From Scatophagus argus (Eukaryota; Chordata; Actinopteri; Scatophagidae), in NCBI RefSeq assembly GCF_020382885.2, contig NC_058502.1:12737950-12801949 (forward strand): a stretch of 64,000 nucleotides of DNA. Direction: 5' to 3'. The notes beneath the pieces were generated by a model, which saw only the letters and a list, made by a program, of their open reading frames with translations, was not told where the DNA came from and made no database searches. Below are positions 1 to 9,411 of this stretch, one piece after another; the first letter of the stretch is position 1, and every line of letters begins with the position of its first letter. Both the position numbers and the translations under genes were made by a program.

Positions 1-30
1 GTGCCATATGCAACTCTGATTGCGTATGAT

Positions 31-75
31 AATTGTGGGTAGTATGTGTGATTTCCACACATACTACCCACAATT
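31..75. repeat. Perfect 20-bp inverted repeat, 5-nt spacer
   Basis: Bases 31-50 and 56-75 are exact reverse complements, separated by 5 bases (51-55). The arms are not simple sequence. The stem is too short and the loop too tight for a typical microRNA precursor. Confidence 0.85.
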
Positions 76-1090
76 GTTATAGCTCAGTTTTGTTTTTTTT
101 CTCCAATCAGCCATCCGTCCATGTGATCGACCCATAATTTCCATCCAATATTTAGGGGTGCCTCATGACTTGTGCCTGTCTGTATTCTCCACTTGGGGCC
201 ACTAGAGGATCATGTAGCCAAGAGCCAAGGAAAGATTGTTTCTATATAAATGACCATAAAGAAATCCTGACATCAATGTGGATGTGATAATTTTGCTTCC
301 TCTAAAGGATCTAAATGGGAAATTTTTGTGGACAGTTGTTTTTTTTCTAAATGTATTTTGGCTCTGACTCTGGCAGAGTCCAGTAGCACTGGCGCCCATC
401 AGACCCGTGTTGACAGTTTCTTCCCCCTGGAGACAAAGTCAAAGCACAAGAGGTTAAATCCACACTGGAGGACACATTTTACACAAACGGGACTAAAGAA
501 TAAAACATCACTCTGAAGGGAGGTTTTGGATACTGCATTGAAATGTGCAGTAGTGATATGTTTTAAAACTTATGAATTTTGACTTTAGCTTTAACAGGCC
601 AGTTATGAAAAACCAGATGTTTTTCTTTTTTTTAAATCTGTTCAAGTCACTGCCCACTAAGTCCTGTGGTCCTGTCAAATGTTAACTTTACTGTGTTTAT
701 TCAAAATTTACTGTGAACATTGTGGAAATTTGCCTTTTTCCTTATGTTTTTAGGGGAAGGTGCCTCAGTTGCCTTTTCCTTAGTTTCTCTATAAATATTA
801 AAGTTTGCAGAGGCCTACAGGTGTTATTTGAACCTGCATTTATCTGTGAAGGGAAACTTGCAAGCTTGAGCAATGATGGAAAACTGGTGGCGTGTGGGGG
901 GAGAAAACTGACCCGCCATCTCTAAAATGCACCGAAGGTAGCTGGTGTTGTTGGAAAGTTATTATTTTGAACGTTCTCTGTCAGAGGGATGCAGGGGGCA
1001 TTTACACTGATTTTTTTTTCCTGTGTTTTACTAAATCACATCTAAAAGGATATGACACATATTGAGAAAACTGTTGGAACTGTTGAGTTT

Positions 1091-1115
1091 GGGGGTAGTG
1101 GGAGGGGGGGGGGGG
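1091..1115 (+). repeat. G-rich tract with a 12-G run
   Basis: Runs of 5 G (1091-1095), 3 G (1100-1102) and 12 G (1104-1115) lie within 25 bases. This is a potential G-quadruplex, possibly inside the inferred 3' UTR. Confidence 0.7.
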
Positions 1116-1437
1116 TTAATTCAGATTCAAGACTTCAGAGGGAGGGTGCAATAGTTTCGTCTTCATGCCATCTCTGTTTACCTCAGTTTGTGTTATTTTG
1201 TGGTCTGTACAATACTGAATATACTTGAATGCAACTGAATATAGACAAAAGGTTCATGACAACAGACAAAAAGTATATAGAGTTTTGCTGAATACTATGA
1301 GAGATGTTTTGAAACTTCTGGTGCATATTGTCCCTCCCTTAAGTACACCAAAAAGCCTTATGTGACATTTTATTGTGGGTCTCAATAGGTACTAATACAC
1401 TCAAGTTGCCCCTCTCTGTGGAACACTGAAATTCATA

Positions 1438-1443
1438 AATAAA
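1438..1443 (+). terminator. Candidate polyadenylation signal AATAAA
   Basis: A canonical AATAAA hexamer is followed within 30-50 bases by a T-rich stretch typical of downstream elements. It would end a plus-strand transcript entering from the left. dusp29 is transcribed on the other strand, so the two transcripts would converge. Confidence 0.35.
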
Positions 1444-1847
1444 ACTCCCAACACCGACATTGCTTATTCATTTTTCTGTTTGACTATTTTTAATGTTAAA
1501 GATTTGACTTTAATCGATCAAAAGGTTTTTATTTCTTTCAAATCAAAAATGATTCCTCGTAAGAGACCTATAGTATGTATGACATAAACTTGATTAGCAT
1601 TAAAAACCTGTGAAACAAAAAATGTCAACTTTGGCAAACTAATTTTAAGCGTCTTAGTTCTGATCCTTCAAGGTATGAAGTAGATCCAAAAGTCTACTCA
1701 GATGAACAGCTGCAGCTCAAGAACTTTTGTTTTTGTATAATCACGTACCATAACGTGAATTTTGTAGGGTTCATTGGACAGAACAGCAGCATTGTGAAGG
1801 CGTCACTGTGGACTCTCGGTGTGATTTCTCATAGAATTTTTACAAAT

Positions 1848-1904
1848 GATTATAATTAATCATTAATTATAATTAATCATTATAATTAATTGTTAATTAT
1901 AATC
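1848..1904. repeat. Near-perfect 57-bp AT-rich palindrome
   Basis: The segment starts GATTATAATTAA and ends TTAATTATAATC. Its reverse complement matches itself with only a few mismatches. It lies downstream of dusp29 in otherwise unremarkable sequence, is almost purely A/T, and could extrude as a cruciform. The rest of 1444-2287 shows no gene that I can support; it probably contains the dusp29 3' UTR, with a minus-strand AATAAA at 1533-1528. Confidence 0.75.
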
Positions 1905-2287
1905 GGTCCTATACATAAACAGTCCTATAAACATGAACTCCGCCTCAACCAGCTACAGCAGAAAATCTCTTACATGAATACATGAGGAATAATAAGGCAA
2001 TGATATATAATACTATCACCATCACAAGGGGACATTTTTCAGCTTTAATAACTTTTACTTTCGATATTTTAAGTACATTTTCCTGATTATCCTTACATAC
2101 TTTTAAGTCACATTTCCAGTCCAGGATTTTTACTTATAATGCAATAATGTGGTATTAGTCCTTTTACTTGTGAGAAACAAAACAGTTTAAAGGTTTTAGG
2201 AAACATAAAAACATTTTTGTATACCTGAGATAAATTTAGGAAAAACAAAATGTAGTGAACATGAGCATATGATTGCTCTGTTGTGTG

Positions 2288-3080
2288 CTATTGGTCTTGC
2301 ATCTGTTTTTTTTGCCTCAGCCTCTCCTCCTGTAGTGTGATGTCCAAGGCTCTGAGCTGTTTCAGGAAGCCGTGATTAGGCAGGATGCAGCGGCGCTGTC
2401 GCACGTGCTCAATAGCGTCCACCACAGACAATCTGTGTTTCATCATGAGGTATGCCAGGACCAGAGTCGCTGACCTGCTGCGACCCATCACACAATGCAC
2501 CAGCACCTTGTCTTGAACAGAATGAAGCAGAGACGAATGGATTCATTAGAAACTTGCAGCAGTGATGCGTAGAGGAACTCTTTGATTTCCTCCAGGACTT
2601 ACTCTGTGGTTGGCTGAGGGAATCATGAATGAACTGGGTTGCAGGGCAAAAGTACTGGGAGATGTTGAAGGTGGGTTTGTCATCAGCCTCTACGCCCAAG
2701 TACTGGATGTCCATGTCTCTGTAGTAATCAGCACCAGTCAGCACATTGTTCCACTTCCCCTCTGCTGCATTAAGGACATGAGTAATACCGAGATCCTTCA
2801 GTCCAGGTCTCTCCAGAGCTGTTTTCCTGCAACACACAGCCTCAACATGAAGCTGCTGTCATGAATTCTGACACTTGCACTCTCTGTCTGTGTTTACTCA
2901 CTCATCCCCAATGTAGACCCTTGGCCAGACCTGGTTGACATGTGCATACTGAGCCCCGGTGCCGGTCCAGAACAGTTGCTCCAGGTCTAATGTTCCTGGT
3001 GTGATGTAATCACTGTCTGGGTCCACCCGCACTGAGGTGTATGGGTTCCTGCCCCTGGACTTTACCACACAGGAGGACAT
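2288..3080 (-). CDS. dusp29: Dual specificity phosphatase 29 (DUPD1-like)
   Basis: Atypical dual-specificity phosphatase that dephosphorylates phospho-Tyr and phospho-Ser/Thr. The mammalian orthologue is muscle-enriched and acts on MAPK and AMPK signalling. Coding exons on the minus strand are 3080-2902, 2826-2603 and 2511-2288, all GT-AG, with phases 2 and 1, giving 208 residues (human 220). The N-terminal block [14 protein letters not shown] matches human DUPD1, followed by [26 protein letters not shown] and [17 protein letters not shown]. The last contains the presumed general-acid Asp. The catalytic P-loop HCVMGRSRS has Cys141 and Arg147. The first coding exon probably begins at 3092 after an acceptor, with a noncoding exon upstream near 3929-4010. 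Most 3' gene of the five-gene array. Identity is strong. Confidence 0.93.
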
Positions 3081-3928
3081 GGCTCACCTCTGCTGCACAG
3101 AAAACACACACACATCCCTGAACCTAATCACCGGCATTCGAGCTGTGTAGAAATAACATCAGTTCTTTAAATGCGACAAATAATTAAATTTAATAATTTG
3201 ATCAATAGAAAATTAATTGGCAGTCTGAGTCATTAAGCAATAATGACTGACAAATTGGTATCACACATTTGGTACGTTTCCATTCAGCAGTTTTATTGTG
3301 ACTATGTGTGATTGGCTGAGGTTTTCTTAGGGTAAAACTTCATTTTTTCTCCTGCTGGTCGTACCTACAGGTCTCCATGACTAGCAGACATCTCATCTCT
3401 GTGGGCACCACTAGCAAGTTCAAGTGACAGACGGAGAGGAGGGAGTTATTGTTCACTGTGGTGACATATCAGTACAGTTTTGTCACACCGAGAAGAGTCA
3501 CTTATGACAATAGATTTGAAATAATGAAATAGTACAGAACCAGCTGATGAAACAAAATACAAGTTCAGTGAGTTGCCAAAAAAAGATATCTTTCAATTGC
3601 TAACTGAATACTTTTATTTGAGAATTTATTAAACTTTTATAAGAAACCTGATGTGATATATATCAACTAGGGCGAATTAAAAACAAACAAATGTATTGAT
3701 TTCCTTCATTTTGATATTCATATATCTGAATTTCAAACTAAAGCTGCTTATTTTTGGTTCAATTTTCTTTCATTAATCTCTCAGTTTATAAAACTAAAAC
3801 TGTGTTGTGTTGTGATGTCCCGTAATCAGTTGATCTTCATCTATTCTGGACTGTAGATCATTCTGCTATTCTAGGTATGTCTGCACTGATTGTAATAAAA
3901 GTACTTTGGTAGAAAAAAAAAAGCTTAC

Positions 3929-4193
3929 CTCTTTATTGTGTTTAAAGATTTAAATCCTGTCCCGAATAGAATCGCAACCAACACCACAACTTCTCCTCGA
4001 CACCTGGACATCTGTGAACTTTCTCCCTCTCTCTATCTCTCTCTCTTGCTCTGTGTGCGTGTGTGTGTGTGTGTGTGTGTTGACCTCACTCAACAGTAAG
4101 CATGAAGGCTGAAACACAGATCTGGAATGGTAACTGCTCTCTCAGGCTCTGTGTTTAAGATGATATTTTTAGGCAGCTGGGCTACAACACCTG
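3929..4193 (-). promoter_or_regulatory. dusp29: dusp29 noncoding first exon and candidate muscle promoter
   Basis: On the minus strand a good donor (AG|GTAAGC) lies at 3928-3923, so a 5' UTR exon probably runs from about 4010 to 3929. Upstream are four E-box motifs (CACCTG 4001-4006, CATCTG 4009-4014, CAGCTG 4174-4179, CACCTG 4188-4193) and a MEF2-like CTAAAAATA at 4172-4164. Clustered E-boxes beside a MEF2 site are typical of skeletal-muscle promoters, which fits the known expression of DUSP29. No TATA box is evident. The intron at 3093-3928 shows nothing else that I can support. Confidence 0.45.
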
Positions 4194-4203
4194 ACCTCCA
4201 CAA

Positions 4204-4236
<33 letters not shown>
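4053..4236. repeat. Two dinucleotide microsatellites flanking the dusp29 promoter
   Basis: A (GT)n tract spans about 4053-4080 and a (CA)n tract about 4207-4236. They bracket the E-box/MEF2 cluster. Both are simple repeats likely to be length-polymorphic. Confidence 0.85.
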
Positions 4237-4239
<3 letters not shown>

Positions 4240-4573
4240 GATGCTTTCTCACAGTCCTCCTCATGAGTCCTCTAATGTTACAGTAATTGCTTTCCTTTAG
4301 CCCGTGTAGTAAAGAAACACACTGAAACAAAAAGAAGTTTAGTTTAAGTGGTATTTTGCATTGTTGTCATTATAAGAATGTCAGTCATGTGTGGACAGGT
4401 GTGGGGTCAGTTAGCATTTGTCACGGCAGGGTTATTTCTGGACACGTAAAACTGGAAGCATTCAGTTGTCACATTTTAGTAATTTTTGGGGCAGAGGTCA
4501 CCTACGAGACATTTCTTTTTGTTAAAATAAAACAGGTGCTTGGCAGCAGTGGAAGGACGTGTGTGTCCATGTG

Positions 4574-5339
4574 TCATGATGTGTCAGAGTGGTCCTCCTC
4601 TGTGATCTGTCTGCTCTGATGGCTGAGGCTCATCTCCAGGTGCCTGAGCTGCTCCAGAAATCCAGAATTGGGTCCAATGTCTCGGTTCAGACGCACAGCC
4701 GCGATGGCCTCTGCCAATGACAGACCCTGGCACATCATCAGATAGGCAAGAACCAGCGCTCCAGAGCGACTGAGGCCCATGGCACAGTGGACAAACACCT
4801 TCCCTGGAAGATACATCGACAAGTGGATTCAACAACACTTAAGCATAATAAAGAAGGAAGAATGGGGGGCAGTCCTGTACCAAGTGCTGATGTCTGATGT
4901 CATATCTTCGCACCGTTTTTCTTCAGAGCACTGTCTATGAACTCTGCAGCAGGGCTGAAGAAAGGGCTGAGGTTAAACTCCGGATGGTCTGCAGCTTCAA
5001 CACCGTGGTACTCCACTGTGGTGTCGCTGTAGAACTGCTGACCCGTGTTGATCCGGTGTCGGCCTGCTGCAGCGTTCAGCACGTGAGTCACACCCAGAGA
5101 TGACAGTGTGGTTTTATCTCGTGCCACGGACCTGCACACACATGCAAACCCAATTTATTCTAATATTTTTGTGCAGCATTTCAAGCTGCTGGTTTGGATT
5201 TTTTTTTTCTACTCACTCATCTCCAATGTAGAGGTTGGGCCAGACTTGGTTGACAGGTGCCACTGGCTTCCTGTTTGCCCACAGAATTTGCCTCAGCTCT
5301 GTCAGGGATGGTGTTTCATCATCCTGGACAGAGTGACCT
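4574..5339 (-). CDS. DUSP13-like (TMDP-type) phosphatase, 5' end unresolved
   Basis: Atypical dual-specificity phosphatase. Exons on the minus strand are about 5339-5217, 5131-4914 and 4803-4574. The last two introns have the same phases (2 and 1) as the neighbouring phosphatase genes. The first exon reads PSLTELRQILWANRKP, then [13 protein letters not shown], much like human TMDP. The general-acid region is GVEAADHPEFNLS and the P-loop HCAMGLSRSG is intact. About 190 residues are visible. There is no in-frame ATG in the first recognisable exon, nor in the 85 bases between its acceptor and the stop codon of the next gene upstream. The exon therefore needs an unidentified 5' coding exon, possibly shared with the neighbouring dusp13b-like transcript. 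It could also be non-functional, although the reading frame and active site are clean. Confidence 0.8.
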
Positions 5340-5423
5340 CTGTAGCAATAAAGATGTGTGTGTCTGTGTGTATATGTTTTTGTTTACGGCTGTGTGTGTG
5401 TTTGTGTGTATCTGTGTGTGTCT

Positions 5424-6222
5424 TTACAGATTTCGGGCCTGTCGTCTCCTCCTCCTTTCCCTTTCCAGGCTCATATCGAGACTTCGAAGCTGCTGCAGGA
5501 AGCCTGGGTTGGGGCAGATGTCCCTGTGCGGCCTGACGGCAGCCACCGCCTCCTGCAGCCTCAGGCCCTCCACAATCATCAGGAAGGCCAGCACCAGCGT
5601 TGCAGAGCGGCTCACGCCCATCAGACAGTGGACAAACACTCTTCCTGGGATAGGGACATTTACTGTTACTTTCAACACCAGATATGCAGTCACATGTACA
5701 CTCAGTGGCCACTTTATATGCAGCCCAATACAGCAGTGCTGCCATAACATCTAAGTGTGACTGACTTGCCTCCCATTGCCAGTGCAGCCCTGATGTATCG
5801 CGCAGTTGGGTAAAAGAAAGGGCTAAGGATGAACTGTATTGAATCATCAGCCTCCACACCATAATAATCCACTGTCATGTCTTTGTAGAAATATGGGCCG
5901 GTGTTCACATAGAAGCTGTTTCCTGGGCCAGAGCTGGAGCCGCCATGAGCGGCATTAACAATGTGAGTTATGCCCAGACTGTGGAGTGTGCCCTTATCAC
6001 GAGCAGCCACCCTGAAACACAATCACAAATTCAGATCTGTACGAGTGAGGGATGTTTATATAGATGTGTGTGTGCACGTTACTGTGTGTGAGCCTACTCG
6101 TTGCCTATGTAAAGGTTAGGCCAGACTTGATTGACATGCCCGGTGGGTTGTCTGTCTGCCAGCAGGAATTCCTGCAGCTCCGAGACAGAAGGAGGTTCGT
6201 ATGGCGGATCCCGAAGAGACAT
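5424..6222 (-). CDS. dusp13b: Dual specificity phosphatase 13B (TMDP-like)
   Basis: Orthologue-like to the testis/muscle isoform TMDP of mammalian DUSP13. Minus-strand coding exons are 6222-6098, 6011-5770 and 5644-5424, giving 195 residues against 198 in human. TMDP hallmarks are [39 protein letters not shown] and [11 protein letters not shown]. Catalytic Cys129 and Arg135 lie in HCLMGVSRS. The middle exon carries an insertion of roughly 9 residues rich in Gly/Ser after NAAHGG. Intron 2 uses a GC donor (GAG|GCAAGT) rather than GT; the protein phase supports it. The start ATG (6222-6220) lies just after a TGTGTCAG acceptor, so a noncoding exon lies upstream. The stop codon is only 85 bases from the first exon of the downstream paralogue. 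Confidence 0.87.
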
Positions 6223-6226
6223 ACTG

Positions 6227-6257
<31 letters not shown>

Positions 6258-7149
6258 TCAGTAGTGGAGAAAATATTATCCGGCTGTAAAAATGCTCAGT
6301 TACTCAGTTACAAGTCTTGCATTGAAAATGCTAAACACACAGTATGTAGTTTCTGCCATGCGGGGTATCAATAAAAACAAAACAAAATGGCATAAGTAAC
6401 ATGTGACTGTGGGAGTTGCCGTCGTCATTATTAAACAACCACCACCAGCAGCGTAGGTGAAAATCTGACGTGCCTTCACATTACATTTTCACTTCCCTCC
6501 TCACTCTCTGACCCTCTCCCAGAAGATATGGTGACAGGCAACACACCAGAATGCAACATCATCTCAAATAAAATGACACATTTGAGAAGTTCAGTTTATG
6601 TTTAACAAGCTCTTTATGAATGACTGAACCTTTTCGAGGAGGCCCCTTTCATGCCCAGTAATTATACTCTCACCTGTTACCAATGAACCTGTTTACCTGT
6701 GGAAGGTTCCATACAGGTGTTGTTTGTTGCTGCTGTCCCAGTATATATGTCACAGCAATAATTTTATTGTTCTTTGTATTGCTTTACATTGTGTATATTT
6801 AAAAAAAAAAAAACAAATTAAATGATCACATTCTGTTTTACAGCTTTTTTTTTGGAATGGGATTTGTATATTTTTTAATAAGCATAATTATAAAGTGACT
6901 CACATCCAGAACTGTCAGAAGTGAAGTCCAAAGTAAAGTACAACTGACTTAAATTTGTTCACTGAGTAAATGTTCCCAGTTATTTTCCATCACTGGCACA
7001 CAAAAAGCATATCCTAGGCGTTCCTCTTGTTTGTCTAATGTGCAGCCTGCATTCATATTCACTGGATAATCCAGAGTTGACAGACTGAGCAAACAAACCT
7101 AACCAATCCTGAAACTAACCTTTTAAAACTCTGAATCATATGAACTTAC

Positions 7150-7246
7150 CTTCCTCTAAGGCAGTGCAAACTCTTCTCCTACTGCGCTCGCTCTTATTTC
7201 TCTACAAACACTCTCCCACATGTAACTGTGACCCGTTTCCTTTTAT
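7150..7246 (-). promoter_or_regulatory. dusp13b: Candidate TATA promoter and 5' UTR exon for the dusp13b-like gene
   Basis: On the minus strand a TATAAAAG box lies at about 7246-7239. A strong donor GAAG|GTAAGTTC with exon end at 7150 follows about 90 bases downstream. A noncoding exon of about 60 bases (about 7212-7150) spliced to the acceptor just before the ATG at 6222 is the simplest model. It contains no ATG, so it alone cannot supply the start for the downstream paralogue. A (CA)n microsatellite at about 6228-6254 lies in the intron; otherwise 6255-7149 shows no gene. Confidence 0.45.
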
Positions 7247-7259
7247 AACTCTGGACACT

Positions 7260-8406
7260 CAACAGTGACAAAGCAGCCTGTTTTCTTCAGCAGTTCAGGC
7301 ACTTTGAAACACATTTAATCCATTTTGACTACATGATAGCAGTCTTATTCTGATGAACAACAGTGTGGCATTACCCTGTGAACTTGAACATGAGCTCACT
7401 TGCTTTGTTTCCATGACTACAGAATGTTATGTAACACACCGCTGTACTGTATTTGTCCCCATGTTGCTACCCATCAGCTGAGTACTGCCTGCTGCCTGGC
7501 TCCCTTAAGAAATACAATCGAGGCTGTGAATAAGATTTACCGGTGACGTGTTAGCTTTGGCTGTATTTGTTGTTTTCCATGAATCAAATTTATAGGTTAC
7601 GCTCATTGTAATATAAAGAACCGAAAAGTAAACACTGACATTATGTATTATTCAACTTTGTTTTATCAAAGTAAAATTAGTTTAAAATAATGTCTAATGT
7701 TTAGTTACTGCATTTATATCCCCCACTATTGAGTCCATATTTCAATCCATTTAGCAACCTTAAATCACTCATTTAAATTTGATTTTTGTAAAAATCATAT
7801 TTTTGAGAACATGTAGGCCTAACTGTACTACATAAAACTGTTGCTTGTTTTTATCCATAGTGAAGATCTTGAAAATGAATGAAAATAATTAGAAATGTTT
7901 CATCCGAGAAGACATTCTTGTTAATTCAAAATTATTCGGCTGAAATGATCAAAACAAACTGAGAGAGACTACAGAAGAATAACAAGGTAGCTTAGCATGC
8001 AAACTCTTCAAAGTTATGTTTGTAATAAAAAGTGTAATATGCATTTTTTAAATGAATGAATTTAAAAATATTATTTACCCCTCATTTTATATAAATCCAG
8101 CCAAGATATTCTAATGAAATATCATTAAATGTCTTTAATGGGCACACACACAATGTACTTAGATATTTACAATATTTCACAACACATGGCTGCCTTACAA
8201 AGCATGTAGAATAAAAATATGGAATTGAAATCACCACTAACAAACTCATATCTTTAACTATACATACACATTCTGATAGCAAATCATTATTTACAGATAT
8301 TGCCTCATAGTCATCAGAGTGGAGTGTAACACCTGGAAAAAGAGAGGAGAGGTGATGTGATGAAGGAGAGTGGAGGAGGTGGAAAAGAGAGAGAGAGAGA
8401 TGGAGG
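7260..8406. other. Intergenic AT-rich stretch between two phosphatase genes
   Basis: I find no exon with phosphatase similarity and no repeat family that I can name. The right end (about 8290-8406) may be 3' UTR of the 8407-9188 gene; it includes a purine-rich GAGA tract just before the stop codon. Confidence 0.5.
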
Positions 8407-9188
8407 TCAGAGAAGAGGACAGAATCTCCGTCTGAGTGTCAGCTGATCATCCAGCTTGAGGAGGAGAGACAGAAAATTCTGGTTGGGGTAAATGGCTCGT
8501 TTTTGGACGACACGCCGCAGCGCATCTCTCAGAGACAGACGCTGCCGGAGCATCAAGTAGGCCAGGACCAAAGTGGCTGATCGACTGATGCCCATGATGC
8601 AGTGCACCAGCACTTTCCCTGTGGAGCCGCATGCAGAGTGTGAAAGAAAACAGAGAAAACGGACAAAACTATGAATGTTCTGATGGGACAATGGGTGTCG
8701 TAATCATATACTATACCGTCTTTGCTCTTCAGAGCTTTATGAATGAAGTCAGCTGCAGGTTTGAAGTGCTGACTGAGGTCAAAAGATTCTGAATCCTCTG
8801 CTGGGATGCCAAAGTAAACGCACGTGTTCCCGTAAAATCTCTGGTCGCCGATGCTGCCCTGCTTGGAGTGTGCTGCGTTCAGGACATGAGTGATTCCAAG
8901 TTTATGTAATGTCTTTCTATTCTGTGCAACGGCCCTGGGAAGCACACGAAACACAAATAAACGTGGGGAATGAAGAGGATGCATATGAAACAGAATTGGT
9001 TTCTCTCTTGCAGAGCTCGTGGATGCTTCCTTGCAACAAACTCCACAAAAACAAGACACTCACACATTTCCTATGTACAGGTTGGGCCAGACTTCATCCA
9101 CTGCTGTGAGCTCCTGTGTGCAGGAATCCAAGATGAGCTCTAGCTCTTTAATGAGCACTGGATCCCGTCGCTGGTTGCTCCCTGACAT
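8407..9188 (-). CDS. DUSP13-like phosphatase (second MDSP-type copy)
   Basis: Atypical dual-specificity phosphatase. Minus-strand coding exons are 9188-9064, 8934-8717 and 8618-8407, with phases 2 and 1, giving 184 residues (human MDSP 188). The ATG at 9188-9186 has A at -3 and gives the expected N-terminus MSGSNQRRD; the open frame continues upstream but without another ATG. Key blocks are [51 protein letters not shown] and HCIMGISRS with Cys121 and Arg127. It is closest to the dusp13a/MDSP side of the family but lacks several residues shared by human MDSP and the neighbouring 9412-10439 gene, so it is best read as a fish tandem duplicate. A TTAAATAA element at about 9386-9379 could be its TATA box. 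Confidence 0.88.
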
Positions 9189-9411
9189 TCTCCCCAGGCA
9201 CAGAGTGCTCCTCCAGCAGACCCCAACGCTGCTCCTGCTGTCTGCGTCCACTGTCTCTTCAGCGCCAGAGACTGAGCAGCTCGGTGAGAGACACGAGCAG
9301 GTGGCTGTTTGAATGCCGCTTGGCTCCAAAATTAGCTCTCTGTGTTCAGTGAGTTCTCTCTCTGACTGGATGTAGAGTTATTTAACATTGCTGTTGCATT
9401 GATTGGTCTGT

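Larger units (their letters stand above)
1..1443 (+). other. Possible 3' UTR of an upstream plus-strand gene
   Basis: No convincing coding exon is visible here. The stretch is AT-rich and ends in a canonical AATAAA at 1438-1443 followed by a T-rich region. In human the gene upstream of DUSP29-DUSP13-SAMD8 is KAT6B, transcribed toward DUSP29, so a kat6b 3' UTR would fit both position and strand. I cannot recognise kat6b sequence itself, so this is inference from gene order plus one signal. The block also contains a perfect hairpin (31-75) and a G-rich tract (1091-1115), listed separately. Confidence 0.25.

Noticed and set aside
5302-5862. A 186-codon open frame across the dusp13b-like gene
   Set aside because: It is an out-of-frame shadow that runs through an intron and exon 3 of the true gene.
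9189-9329. Longer N-terminus for the 8407-9188 phosphatase (starting at a TTG at 9329)
   Set aside because: No ATG exists in the extra stretch, and the ATG at 9188 has a good context and gives the family's usual length.
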